The translations under genes were made by a program, and so were the position numbers. A stretch of DNA of 64,000 nt from Juglans regia (Eukaryota; Streptophyta; Magnoliopsida; Fagales; Juglandaceae): contig NC_049910.1 of NCBI RefSeq assembly GCF_001411555.2, positions 32,893,150-32,957,149 on the forward strand. The letters are read 5' to 3'. The notes below the pieces were generated by a model that was not told where the DNA came from, made no database searches, and saw only the letters and a program-made list of their open reading frames with translations. Positions within the stretch are counted from its first letter, which is position 1; every line of letters begins with the position of its first letter. Shown piece after piece: positions 38,201 through 49,659 of this stretch.

Positions 38201-40809
38201 TCTGCAAGATCACATCTTCCTTGGGAGGAAAATACTCAGCTTTCATCTCTGAGACCTTCAAAATTTAGAGGGAAAAGTAACATGTTAGCATTTACCAAAC
38301 AGTTGGGGTCAGGAATTCACTTCATAGAAGCTTTAGAGGATTAGAAAATGAGCCAGATTTTACCAGCTGAAAAAGCAAGTCATTTGAAACCCCTTGAAAC
38401 AAATACACCTTATCCATAAGATTGTAGAAAAGATAATGAGAAATGCTTGAGTGGATGGCTTTAGGAAGGGAATCAAGAGTCTCTTGCTGCTGGAGCCCCT
38501 CTGAGTCTGTTCTGAACTTCAAACATAAATGCGCAAGCATTTGATCTTGCAAGCGTACAGGCAGTTGGTTCCTCTGTGCGAAACTTGAGGCTGCTTGAAT
38601 GGTATCCCTCTGGAGATCAAATTAAAAAGAAAAGGGAAAGGGTATTAGTAATGACTAAGGAAATTAGCAAGTTTTAAAACAAAATTCCATATCTGGCTTT
38701 TTATATGTATGTCAGAGTATCAATGAATACAATTTACTCACAAATTTTCTGGTCCGACTGGTCCCATGGACAACCAAGTTTGTCATATTTCCGATCAAAT
38801 ATGCTGTCAACCCAAGGTTGAAAAGCATAAAGAAGATGTCAAATATCATCTCACTTGTATTCACAGGATGCAAATCACCATAGCCAACAGTCGTTAGAGT
38901 AGTGATGGACCAGTAGATCGAAGTCACGTAGCGGATCCACAAGCTCTGTTGAAGGAAGTTATTCATGGATGCTCCAATCCACGTCCTCCTGGGGTCATGA
39001 TAACGTGCTGCCAGAAAATAATAGAAACATCCAGCACAGTGAACCGCAAAAAGGGTAACCTGGTAAGGAAATCCAAATCCTGATAAGATAGTGTTCAGTA
39101 GGAGAGAAACCCTTTTCTTTAACCCCAATAATTCTAGAGTTATAATGAACTTACACAAATAAGTTTTGCACATCGCACCCAAAAGTAGTTGTAGTTCTTA
39201 TCTTTTTCCAATCTGTATTGAGAGAAAAGAAATCCCTAGTTAGGACCGAACAACCAAAGCAGAAACTCCTTTTCATATTGCTTTCAGTGGATGGAAGTAC
39301 AGTTAATAAAATGAAAATCCTCTTCACCTGGAAAACAAGACACTAACTCTTCGGAGACGCCAAAGGCGAAGCATGTTGAATAAGCCATATGACCTGATAG
39401 GTGAAGGAGTGATCTTCTGAGCAAGCTCTGAAGGGATTGTGGATATGACATCAAAGACCAACCAGGATCTTGTATATTTCCATGCTATCTTCTTTGGATC
39501 ATCGACTAGTAGGTAGGATGCTTTGTCCAGGTACGCTACAAAGAACGTGACAATGATATCCAAAGCAAAGAATCCATTGACCACGTTATCACTAATGGAG
39601 AGAGGTTCCTTTGATTTTTCAAGGAATCCAAATTCAAATGGCGATACCCAAGCGGTATAGACGACCAGTACAACAAGAAAATTCTCCCATATCCTGCAAC
39701 AACCAATTTAATCTGAGCTAATCTAAGCAAAAATATGTCAATTTTAAGTAGATGACGAGAGTCTGATAAAACTCCTCCGAGTTATTGTATGGTTATGGAT
39801 CACAATGCTAGTGGAATTCAATCGATAAGTAAATAGTGAAGATCATAGATCTTTATGCAGAAATGGATCGGCTCTGTACATGACAAATTTGCCCAATTCG
39901 AAATTTAGTTCCTTTAAATTGGAATTGAAATTATTCTTTCTCTACACGAGGCTAGGTAAGTAAAAGAATCTACATATAAGCATTACAAATAGAGGAAGAC
40001 AAGCCAAAGACAGACGGTACAAAAGATACAGACTCTTTCCATTGGGCGCAACCAGAGAAAGAACCTCCAAGTAGGAGCAGCTCCGGTCTGACTTGTGACG
40101 AGAAAACAATATAGACAAAGGAAAATCAATGGGCAAATCAAAATAAAGTGTGGCTTACAAAAACTAAAAATCCAGAAAGATAAGCACAAGAATCATTCTG
40201 ATAGAGAGAGCTGGAAGGAAAAATTTAAAAAAAAAAAAAAAAACAACAACAACAACAAAGTAATGCTCTTAGTTACAAACAAAGTATACCAATATTCAAT
40301 TGTTATCTTTTCCAAATTCTCATTATTAAAAAATGCATAAATAAGCGAATTATAGCAGTTCAGTCAGTACAGCCAGCATTAAATAAATTAATTTTTAAGG
40401 AAGAGAACAAAATAGGAAACCAGAATTTCAACAAATCCAGCGTCAACCCCGAAACAGGAATGCAAAAATACAATATAATCATTCACAACACAGAAAAAAC
40501 AATGATGCACATAAACCAACACTCCATAATAATGGAGGCCAGAGTATGAAATATGAAAATTTAAACAAAATAGAAACCAGCCCAGAAAACGAAAACACGA
40601 AGAAAAGAAATCGTTTCGGACCTGTAACGGCCATCATATGGCGATATAATGAAACTCCTGAGCTTGACTGTGCGAGTACTTCTTGCTCCGAGAGACGGCA
40701 GAATACCCGTAGAGAGACTGTAATGGCTACCATCCCTTGAAAACTGTTCAATCTCTTCTTGGCCGCACATCGAAACCCGAAAGACCCCTCTACTTATGGA
40801 AGCCTCCAT
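35277..40809 (-). CDS. AKT1: AKT1-type inward-rectifying K+ channel
   Basis: Eleven exons on the minus strand: 40809-40622, 39693-39328, 39212-39155, 39059-38742, 38609-38364, 38255-38157, 37972-37943, 37820-37635, 37433-37239, 37140-37065 and 36196-35277. They sum to 2,682 bp, 893 aa, in frame throughout. Shaker-type order: N-terminus [21 protein letters not shown]1-S6 with S4 [16 protein letters not shown] (~169-185), pore TTVGYGD (260-266), C-linker, cyclic-nucleotide-binding domain (~390-500; ends [14 protein letters not shown]), ankyrin repeats (~520-700; [51 protein letters not shown]) and a C-terminal KHA domain (last ~75 aa). This is the plasma-membrane root K+ uptake channel class activated by CBL1/9-CIPK23 in Arabidopsis. 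Exon 7 is only 30 nt and its downstream intron uses a GC donor (CAG|GCAAGT). The ATG at 40809 gives the family N-terminus. Apparently functional; AKT1 rather than AKT2/KAT by sequence and length. Confidence 0.96.
37833..37942 (-). other. GC-AG intron of AKT1 (intron 7)
   Basis: Exon 7 ends GGGGATCAG and the intron starts GCAAGTGTG. Joining to exon 8 (ATTGTTGGAGAGG, acceptor GGTTGCAG) gives D-Q-I-V-G-E in frame, as in the family; the nearest GT would shift the frame. The intron occupies 37821-37942. GC donors with a strong AG|GCAAGT context are a known minority class in plants. Confidence 0.85.
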
Positions 40810-40941
40810 TGCCGACCATAGAGAGAACACACGCCTCTGTTTATCGGCGAGGACGTTCCCAATAACCAGTTATAATCTGTCAGTGTCTACGCCCTCTCGG
40901 ACTCTTTCCCGCAATAACTTCTAGTTTATTTTCTAACTTTA

Positions 40942-40950
40942 ATTTATATA
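40942..40950 (-). promoter_or_regulatory. Possible TATA box of AKT1
   Basis: The minus strand reads TATATAAATT about 135 bp upstream of the AKT1 ATG, at a plausible distance for a short 5' leader. Confidence 0.35.
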
Positions 40951-41411
40951 CATACAGAGTAACGCTGGATAGATTGATTGTTCATGCCGGGTGCACTTCT
41001 TTAGTTTAAAAAAAGAGAAAATATATCCTAGAAATTTAGGAAAATTCCCAGAGACGACCAGATGAATTTATTTTTAAATAAATCTTAGATATTACTTTTA
41101 ATTAAATTTGGTTAAATATGGTAAATATAGAAACGATAATGTTAGGCTGGTAAGGTTAGATCATTAGGTGATTAATTTATTTGTATTTTCGAGAGAGTGA
41201 TGTATTGTATGACTCATAATTATATTTATAAAAGAAATTATAATATCAATATTTATTTATTTATTTTAGCTGGTGTGACAAGCTTCCATATCAACGATAC
41301 GTCTGACATGTCAATAAACACACTTGTTGTAAATAGATTTATACTTTTCAAAATATTGTTATATTTTTGCAAAAGTTCATAAGATTAATAAAAAAAGATA
41401 CAGAATAAAAT

Positions 41412-41662
41412 ATGGGTAATGATACCCTGCAACCGGTTCACTGCTCTTTTACTATTTATATTATATTTTTTATTTTTTATTTTTTATCATTTTTTTAAAA
41501 TATTTTTTTAACATTCTTAATCATTAAAAAAATTTAAAATATATATAATTTTATTAATAGTAACTTTCTTAACTATTAAGTAAAATAAAAAATTAATAAA
41601 AAAATCAAATAAAAAAATAATAGCAAATGAGCAGCAGGAGAGAGGCAATCCTATCATTTTCT
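41412..41662. mobile_element. MITE family B copy 2
   Basis: It runs from GGGTAATGATACCCTGCAACC to GAGGCAATCCTATCATTTTC, so the ends are roughly inverse (AATGATA...TATCATT). The core is ATTTTTTTAACATTCTTAATCATTAAAAAAATTT ... TAACTATTAAGTAAAATAAAAAATT. No coding. Confidence 0.55.
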
Positions 41663-42034
41663 ATAAAAAATTGATAGAAACCATGGTTTTTATAAACTGT
41701 GTATGTTGTTTGAAGTTTTCTCTTTAGCATTTTTATTCATAAACAAATAAAAAATTATTTTTCGTTTTTCCAAGCAATAAAATAATTCCTAACTTTTATA
41801 TACAGAATTTAAAAGTGGAAAATTAAAATTAAAAACCAACAAATAGAAAGAAAACCAAATAGTTGCAAAAACTGACATTTAGGTTCAGAATTTCCATATC
41901 AATACAATTATAAAACTAGTGTAATGAGAAAGATTGCCAATGGTATTTTTTTTTTTTTTGGTCTATTTAAGGAAATTAAATTTCTAGGATGACTTGAATC
42001 CATATTATCTCTCTACAAGGAAACACAAATCTCA

Positions 42035-42400
42035 GTCAAAAGGGGGTTGAAAGAGATTCAAGGAATGTTTGGAAAAAATTTTCATTTGGTCCCATTTCAT
42101 TTTCTTCTTAAACATCATTCAAATACAAAAATTTTTAAACTAAACATTACATTTTTTCTAAATTTTCAAATAAAAAACAAAAACCACTTCAACATTTTTA
42201 AATCTCAAAACAAAAATTATATTCTAATAATATTTTAATTTTATAATATCTTTTATTCAACTTTTTCTCTCTCCTTTTCTCAAAGCTCAATAACTCAAAC
42301 TATCTCACTACTATTCACAAATCATTTTACATTCACAAAATTCTTATATCATCTAATTCTCCAAACATCTCTAATTTTTACCTCACTTAAATATTTCCAT
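42035..42400. mobile_element. MITE family A copy 4
   Basis: It starts AGGAATGTTTGGAAAAAATTTTC and ends CTCCAAACATCTCTAATTT. It holds CTTTTTCTCTCTCCTTTTCTCAAAGCTC and CACTACTATTCACAAATCATTTTAC, the inverse of words in copies 1 and 12. Confidence 0.65.
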
Positions 42401-42607
42401 ATAGAGTAATCTAGATCACCCATTCAAATGCTCCATAAGAGTAATATTAGTATTTCTAAAGTTTTGGGATTGTAATCCTCGACATTCTACTAGATTCTTG
42501 TTTCAAGACTTGGAAGTTACTCTATCGATAGGAGGTTAATGGGATTGAAAAGAATCACATGACTCCATTTACAGTTTTTACACAACTATGTTTAAATGAG
42601 GGACATT

Positions 42608-42835
42608 TTATAAAGGGTAGTACTAATGTGCCACACAGCTTTGACCGTTGGACGCCCACTAATACAAATTTTACTTTTTTTTTCTTTACATTTTTTTAAC
42701 TATTTAAATATTTTTAAAAAATAAAAAAAATACATCAATACACTAACAATTACTTTCTTAATCAATAAGTAAAATAAAAAATTAAATACATCAGAAGTCA
42801 AAATAAGAGGACAAAATGAGGCAGCATAGCAGAAT
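42608..42835. mobile_element. MITE family B copy 3
   Basis: AGGGTAGTACTAATGTGCCACACAGC ... AACTATTTAAATATTTTTAAAAAATAAAAAAAATACATCAATACACTAAC ... GAGGACAAAATGAGGCAGCATAGCAGAATTATTC has the same plan as copies 1 and 2. Confidence 0.55.
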
Positions 42836-42879
42836 TATTCTTTTATAAAATATCGTATAAAAGTAACATTATTTTATAA

Positions 42880-43030
42880 GAAGAGAAATTATACTTGCAG
42901 TCATGGAATATGCATTTCTCGTGTACTTTCTTTGAAAAAAATGGATAAATCGAGGATTCACATGAAAAAATTATTTTTTTAATAGTGATCTCCACTTTTT
43001 TCCAAAGGGAATACGCGAGAGAAAATGAGA
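42880..43030. mobile_element. MITE family C relative
   Basis: GAGAAATTATACTTGCAGTCATGGAATATGC ... TTATTTTTTTAATAGTGATCTCCAC ... CCAAAGGGAATACGCGAGAGA. The central poly-T and AATAGTGATCTCCACTTTTT match the GGATCTACTATTAAAAAATTAATTTTTTT core of 46120-46312 in inverse orientation. Confidence 0.4.
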
Positions 43031-43039
43031 GATAAAAAT

Positions 43040-43318
43040 ATAGTTTAAGTTAAATATTTATGGGATTTTAGAAAATGAGAGAGAAAAAATTGAATAAAAA
43101 AATTATAAAATTATAATATTGTTATAATATAATTTTTGCATATTATTTTTGTTTTGAGATTCAATTTTTTTTTTTTTTTTTGAATTTGGAGAAAATTGTA
43201 ATGATTATATGAAAAAATTGAAAATTTAAATTTGAAAAGTGTTTATATTTAAATGGTGTTTGAATGTTAAGATGGAATGAGATGGGTTGAAATCATCTCA
43301 ACATTCAAACAGGGCCTT
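43040..43318. mobile_element. MITE family A copy 5, with a 3' mini-palindrome
   Basis: The interior GGGATTTTAGAAAATGAGAGAGAAAAAATTGAATAAAAAAATTATAAAATTATAATATTG is the family core. It ends in a small palindrome, GTTTGAATGTTAAGATGG ... CATCTCAACATTCAAAC (about 43258-43311). Confidence 0.6.
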
Positions 43319-43319
43319 A

Positions 43320-44655
43320 AATAAATTAATTCAATGAGACAAACAAGGCCTAAACCTTTTGTTGTTAAATATAAACAAAATGATAAAATTTACTTACTCC
43401 CGCAAGTTTAAGTTTTTAGATCAAGAAAAGGTAATTTGTCCTAAATTTAAACCCTGACTTCAATCCGCACGGGAAGGTCGAGAATAATGATTTAACTGAT
43501 ATAAATGTTGTGTTCTACGTAATGATTAAATTAAAGGGCATGTACGTAACAATGTGCCTTATAGCTAGGTTGATGAATATGTTGATTTTTTTTTTTACAT
43601 CTTCAATTATGTTTTATTGTATTCCTTTTGAATTATTATTATATAAAAGATGTGTTTTATGTAAAGAAATATTATTATGTACATATTCGCCTCCTCAAAA
43701 ATAGATTCTTAACTCCATCAGCCATTATAATCCTGTCTTTCAAAGAAAGTGATTCATGGTTTTATAATATTTCACGAGTTTGACACCATAAGAAATAATA
43801 ATATCGAGAGACAAGTTCTACGATCATAAATTTTTTTTATAAAAGTAAATATACAAACTGATATGACTTCATATATATGATACGTCATATCTATTTGACA
43901 ATAAATATAATCAATTGAGACAACCTAGATTCGGAGAAATATAAACACAACGTGTAGAAGCTATATATATTGTTGTTAATAGTTATAAATACTCTAGTGT
44001 AATATATCATATGACTTAAATATATCTATAAGTGAGATAATTGTGTGACTTAAATTGAAAGCGAAATAAACATGATGTATGAACTCTTTAACATCTACTA
44101 GGAGTCTAAAATTCATTTATTGTATTTGTATTCATCATATATATATATTTAAACCTCTTACAGACTCGAATCCTAAAACTTAGCAAGAGAGAAAAATACA
44201 ATATTTATAATTACGTACTCTAGCAAGTTTTAGCAAGACATTGTTATTGAATATTCAATAAATATTGTAAGATGTATTTTAATATATTTATCACTCTTCA
44301 ACTCTTTGCCTTATAATTCATATAAAAACTCTACATAAGATCTAAATCTATATCTATCTCTCTATCTAAATCTTAAATTTTGAAGAAATAAATGCAAGAG
44401 GGATTAGTCTTCCTCTCTGCACTGCATGTCAAGGTTACATTTGAATGTTGAGGTGATCTCAAATGATCTATAAATAATAATAAAAATAATAAATAATTTA
44501 TAAATAATAATAAACGCACAAGAAATTCAACCAACTGCCCTAGTGTTGACTTTTGAGAGCAATAACTTAGTTATAATGCTCCCCATTATGGCATTAAAAA
44601 GATTATTCCATTGGGAATGTGGGGGTGGCATTTATCTTTTACTGAAGTTTCGCTG
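43320..44655. other. Intergenic AT-rich DNA, nothing recognised
   Basis: No coding signal or clear element boundary. A 64-aa frame at 43510-43704 has no family features. Confidence 0.35.
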
Positions 44656-44664
44656 CAAGGTTTT

Positions 44665-44845
44665 TGTATGTTAAATTGAGTTGAGTTGATAAAATATTAT
44701 TAGAATATTATTTTTTAATATTATTATTATTTTAAAATTTAAAAAATTTAAATTATTTATTATATTTTGTGTTAGGATTTGAAAAAGTTATAATAATGAG
44801 TTAATGAGTTGAGAGAGATTTAGTAACCAAACGAAGTAAATGCTT
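44665..44845. mobile_element. MITE family A copy 6
   Basis: GAGTTGAGTTGATAAAATATTATTAGAATATTATTTTTTAATATTATTATTATTTTAAAATTT ... AAAGTTATAATAATGAGTTAATGAGTTGAGAGAGATTTAGTAACCAAACGA. Both halves of the family core are present. Confidence 0.6.
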
Positions 44846-45037
44846 TCAAATAGAATTATTTTATTTTTATATTTTTAAAAAACTTATATTTCTTAGATTT
44901 CAAAACATGATTATTGATCCTTATTTCTTAGGTTTCAAAGCACTTCTCTTTCTGAAAAAGTGGTAAACTCATGAACTATTTTTTAACATTTCTTTTATTT
45001 CTAACACAAAATAAGTGATAGGAAATATAGGAAGGAT

Positions 45038-45245
45038 GCTGCTATGTCCACCGAAAAAGGTTACCGAGTCTTTCTTTCGTTAGTGCAGTTTGCAATTTAT
45101 TATTTTTATTTTTGCTTTTTTTTATGATTTTTTAAATCCTTTTAAATATTTGTTTTAAAAAAAATCACAAATTTATTAAAAAATATTTCATTAACCATTA
45201 AATAATAAAAAAAAACACAATTCGGTAGAAATTCTCGGTACACAA
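45038..45245. mobile_element. MITE family B copy 4
   Basis: GATGCTGCTATGTCCACCGAAAAAGG ... TTTTAAATCCTTTTAAATATTTG ... CATTAACCATTAAATAATAAAA ... AATTCGGTAGAAATTCTCGGTACACAAGC has the family B plan with diverged ends. Confidence 0.45.

Positions 45246-45249
<4 letters not shown>

Positions 45250-45286
<37 letters not shown>
45250..45286. repeat. (AT)n microsatellite
   Basis: About 18 TA units at the right edge of the family B element. Confidence 0.9.
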
Positions 45287-45288
<2 letters not shown>

Positions 45289-45619
45289 GAAAGCTGGAAA
45301 GGAGTACTAATTTACATTACAACTCATCTATCTGCGCTCAAAATTATTAGATATATAATTGGAGCTTCCACTTATTATGTCATAAGAAATTAAGAAAAGT
45401 AATCATTTGGGGGCGTTTCATTAACTATGGGTGAATATCTTTATAATTTGCCTGTTGTACGTCCAAAAAGAAAAGTAACCGCTTCAAGGATTTCAATTGG
45501 TGGAACGATATATATAATATATATTGTTAGTCAAATCTCAAGTGAATTGATGAATTAATGGTTGAGAGATTGATAGCTCTACACTTTTTGGATTTATCAG
45601 ATCTTCGTAAGTTAATTAT

Positions 45620-45795
45620 TACGAGTAATTCACCTATAATTAAATGTGTAAATATCGCTTAATCGTTTTAAAAAAGAGTATAATTTATTATTAAAAAATT
45701 AATTTTTTTATGCAAATCTCATATTTTATTTTATTTTTTTCAAAACGATTACGCAACGATTATACAATTTATGATTGTAAATATTTTTTCTTATT
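45620..45795. mobile_element. MITE family C copy 1
   Basis: AATATCGCTTAATCGTTTTAAAAAAGAGTATAATTTATTATTAAAAAATTAATTTTTTTATGCAAATCTCATATTTTATTTTATTTTTTTCAAAACGATTACGCAACGATTATAC is word-for-word parallel to 46120-46312. The outer parts are inverse (CGTTTT...AAAACG). Confidence 0.6.
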
Positions 45796-46119
45796 ATTAT
45801 ATATGTTTTCAAATTCAGACATTAATGATCCTATTATCAACCTCTTATATTCAAGATTTGTGGGGTTTGGCATTCTTTCATTTAAGTTAGTGCAAGTCAT
45901 GACTTAAAATTCCTTGTTTCATTTTTTTTCAGCATGACTCTAAAGTCTAAACGGATAACCCTTTCATTTAATTGGGTTAAAAGCTTGGATTTATTTCCCA
46001 CATAAATCCACAATTAATGTATTCAATCTTCATACGCAATCGGAAAATAAAACCAGTAATTATGTGGGAACATTGTATGGAACAAAACCAATAATACGCA
46101 ATCGAAATGATACATATAT

Positions 46120-46312
46120 AGGAGTAATGCTATATACAGTTGTGAAATGTACAAACGTCGTGCAGTCTCGTTAAAAAAGAGTGGGATCTACTATTAAAAA
46201 ATTAATTTTTTTTTTTTCATGTGGGTCTCATATTTATTTACTTTTTTCAAAGCGACTGCACGACGCTTGCACACTCACGACTGCAAGTATCATTTCTCCA
46301 TATATAGGGAGA
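46120..46312. mobile_element. MITE family C copy 2
   Basis: GGAGTAATGCTATATACAGTTGTGAAATGTACAAACGTCGTGCAGTC ... GGGATCTACTATTAAAAAATTAATTTTT ... GTGGGTCTCATATTTATTTAC ... GACTGCACGACGCTTGCACACTCACGACTGCAAGTATCATTTCTCC. The GTCGTGCAGTC and GACTGCACGAC halves are exact inverses. Confidence 0.7.
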
Positions 46313-46608
46313 CCATAAAACCGAATCCCACTAAGTCTGATAAATCAATCCTAGTAGCCGTCAGAATATATCGCAACTACAAAATATATAAATACAAAAT
46401 TCAAATTCATCTATTCTTAACAAGGACTCAATCACATATCGGATGATGAGGGAAGTCAATGACCTCCAGCGTGATATTTGCCCACGATATTTGCCCACTA
46501 CATTAATGTCCCCGATATATTATTAACTCACGTGGACAAAAGAATCAAACCGAAGGACAAGTCCAACCAAAAGAGAATTATTTATCTTATATAAATAATG
46601 AACGATAT
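46313..46608. other. Intergenic, nothing recognised
   Basis: Contains a short direct repeat (GATATTTGCCCACGATATTTGCCCACTAC at about 46471) and nothing else of note. Confidence 0.4.
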
Positions 46609-46625
46609 ACATAGCAAAAGGACTT

Positions 46626-47796
46626 TTTTTTTTTTTTTGAATGGAGCATACTCATCTCATTAAGAAATCGAAGTTACAAATGTGACTTATTGATACAAGA
46701 AATTTCAATACACAGAAAATCCAGTAATAAGCCAACTAACTCAACAGATCTGTAGCTTCCCCACACACAAATACATTTGCGATAGACATTGTCTTAACTT
46801 CTAATCAAACTTTCTCGAACCCGAGAAAGCGCTCTGTAAAAACAGAACTTAAAGGTCCTCTCTATCCTCTCAGGGAAGAAGAGTACGGAACACTGCTATG
46901 GACATCAAATCCAAAGCCTATTCCTATTTTATTATAACTAAAACTAACAAACTACTATAAAAAAAACTACAATAACAACTACAAGACCACAAGCTCTGAT
47001 GAGACCTCAGACGACACGCCCACCGCAAACATCGTCATTTCGAGCTCTGGTGGAGCGAGCACCCAGCGTACATACAGACCACAACAGCCCAGCCGTATAA
47101 CCATCGGCCGTAGCATCGCCCAACACTCTCGAAAGCCTTGCCCCGGATTACGTCCGATCTAAAGGTCCAAACCTCACTCGGGTCAACAAAAGCAATACCA
47201 ACATAAGAAAACAAGACAAGCTACAAAAAACTGAAACAGACAACAACATAGAAACGAAACAAAAGACAGTACAAAAAAACAAAACGGATGAACAGTACAC
47301 ATTTGGTCGGCAATATTTCGTGCAGGACTGTTCACGCTGGGAGGAAAGCCGACGGTCAGACTTGGAAGACCTGGAGGCAGTGGTTCCACAGCAACCGAGC
47401 GTGGTGTCGGTAGAGGGTTCCTCGGTGGCGCGTGAGGGCCACGCGCCAACGCTGTCCGGATTTTCGTCCCGCACGTGCGGTCTACGCGCCACTTCGATGG
47501 ACACCGGATTTGGAGGTTTTGAAGATCGGCGGCTGGGCTTTACACCGATGGGGCGCGTGTAGAGAACTGGTGGCCGGAAAGGCTCGAACGACGATCCTCC
47601 CTTATTCGGCCTAAAAACACAAAGAAAAATAAAAACACTACACAGAAATTAAAAACTAGACAGAGAAGAGGGAGAGGGCAAGGGGAAGGGGCGAGGAGCC
47701 GAAGCTCCCACCCCCTTTCAGCAGATCTTGAGGTTTTGGACGATTAAGGGAGTTTTTCGTTCGGAGCTAGAGAGAAAACAGACAGAGTACTGCCCC
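46626..47796 (-). mobile_element. Non-autonomous LINE-like retroposon, 1.17 kb
   Basis: An exact 17-bp duplication, ACATAGCAAAAGGACTT, flanks the block (46609-46625 and 47797-47813). The minus strand ends in a poly-A preceded by ATGAGATGAGTATGCTCCATTC, a LINE-style 3' end. The body starts GGGGCAGTACTCTGTC with a pyrimidine/GC-rich 5'-UTR-like part, followed by a G/C-rich middle (47320-47560) and a T-rich tail region. The minus-strand frames at 47504-47148 and 47449-47183 show no retrotransposon domains. Intact flanks and poly-A point to a fairly recent LINE-mobilised insertion. Confidence 0.85.
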
Positions 47797-47813
47797 ACAT
47801 AGCAAAAGGACTT

Positions 47814-48360
47814 GAGACTTGAGTAACAAATTTATGAAGCAAATTATACATTCCAAGATTATTGACTTAGGCATCAAAGGTGTCCCACACCGCACCGAGC
47901 CTCCCTTATCTTATTGTTGCAAGTTGTTATAGGTCATTTGTAGGAATACGAAACACATTCCAAAGATATCGAATAAAATGTACAAAACATCACTTATATG
48001 TAACACATTGGTAGCTCGTTGACTTGGCATTTTGTAACAATGAATGTAAAGTGGAAAAATAAGATCATGAGAATGCACATACTTATGCATCCCTACATCC
48101 TAAGACATTTTTTTACAATTTGGAAAGACTTTGTGGATCACACTATATATGGAGTTGGGTGCTCACGACTTTGAAAAATGTATCCATGTCTCTCAAATTG
48201 TAGAAGTACTTGGGTCAAAAGAATATTGTGGAAGTAATGAGATTAGGCTGAAATCCATAAATCCTTCATAAGAGAGGAAGCAAAACTAGTAAACTAGGTC
48301 ATTGAGTTTTATCGCTCCTACACTTTCTAGCTCTTAATTAAGCCAAAAGGAAGCTAGTTT
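47814..48360. other. Intergenic, nothing recognised
   Basis: AT-rich single-copy-looking sequence between the LINE-like insertion and the foldback element. Confidence 0.4.
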
Positions 48361-48362
48361 TG

Positions 48363-49388
48363 GGTAAAAGAGCAATTTTTATGAAATGTTTAAATACTAA
48401 AATAGACCATGAATTTTATTTTTGCCTCTAAAATAGATTAGTAGCTAAGTTTTTATTTTGAATTTTTATACGTACTTTTAACTTTGATCAAATAAATCAT
48501 TCCGTCACTATTTTGTTAGTCAATTATAAGAAGTGTCAGGTCAACATTAATAAGTATTTGATACATGTAAATCATATTTTAAAAATTAAAAATATACAGA
48601 AATAACAAAGAAAAAAAAAACAAAAAAAAATGTTATTTAAAGATTAAAAAATTCTTAAAAAATTTCAATTTAAAATAAATATCATTTGTAGGATCTAATT
48701 TCAATTTAAACTTCTAAAAATATTTAAGAAAATTTTTGAAAGTTAGTATGAATTTAAGATTATAATAGAACATCAGCCTCATTTAGTTACACAGATGAGA
48801 TGAGATAAAATTTAAAAGTTAAATAAAATATTATTAGAATATTATTTTTTAACATTATTTTTGTTTTGGGATTTAAAAAAATTGAATTGTTTATTATATT
48901 TTACATAAAAATTTGGATAAATTATAATAATTATATAAAATAAGATGAGACATCTCCCAAGCCAAACGAGGCCAGCTAAGAATTTTCAATAAAAAAAAAT
49001 TCTAAAAAGCCTTTTTAGTTGTCAAAAAATGACTTTCTCTAGACGAAACACCATTCATAAGAAAACATAGTTATTCATTTTAAACTGAAGTTCTTTTTCA
49101 TAAGTTTTTTCTTTTATATTTAAATAACTTTTTTATATTAGTTCTGTGTTTTTTTTTTTTTTTTTTTCTAAAATATAATGAGCACATGACATATACTTTT
49201 TAATGCTGATCCGATAGTTTTAATACTAGTTGACAAACAAAATAGTAACGAAATAATTAATGTGATCAAAGTTGAAAATATATGGAGTAAAAAGTTCAAG
49301 ATTAAGAGTAGGGTCTAATCTATTTTAGAAGCAATCCCCATGAACTATTTTAGTATTTAATCATTTTATAAAATTAATTGGTAAAAGG
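48363..49388. mobile_element. Foldback element with ~220-bp inverted arms
   Basis: 48363-48600 and the inverse of 49165-49388 share many long words in order: GGTAAAAG, TAAATACTAAAATAG, CATGAA, TCTAAAATAGATTAG, AACTTTGATCA, TTACTATTTTGTT. A family A MITE (48776-48972) sits between the arms. No coding. Confidence 0.75.
48776..48972. mobile_element. MITE family A copy 7, nested
   Basis: CCTCATTTAGTTACACAGATGAGATGAG ... AATAAAATATTATTAGAATATTATTTTTTAACATTATTTTTGTTTTGGGATTT ... AAAATAAGATGAGACATCTCCCAAGCCAAACGAGG lies between the arms of the foldback element. Confidence 0.65.
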
Positions 49389-49659
49389 TGGAAACATGAA
49401 ATTATAAAGAGTAATAATACAAATACAATCTCTAGTTTTACAACTATTTTTAGAACTATATTTTAAATGGAGATGATTATATAAAATTTAATAGTCAAAT
49501 TAAAAAACTTTTGTATTCTTCATTAAGTTACAATAACACATTAATTGGTTCTAAATAGTTGTATGATTAATATAATTCTACCTTCGAAATATGTGATTTT
49601 CATTACAAGTTGTTGATTTTCTAAAGAACACTTTCTTAAATTTGGAAGCAAAATACAAT

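Noticed and set aside
40561..40830. AKT1 start at 40830 (longer N-terminus)
   Set aside because: That position is GTG, not ATG; the ATG at 40809 gives the known family N-terminus.
47148..47504. 118-aa minus-strand frame in the LINE-like retroposon
   Set aside because: No retrotransposon or host domain; it spans a GC-rich leader and a T-rich tail, and is better explained as untranslated sequence of the element.
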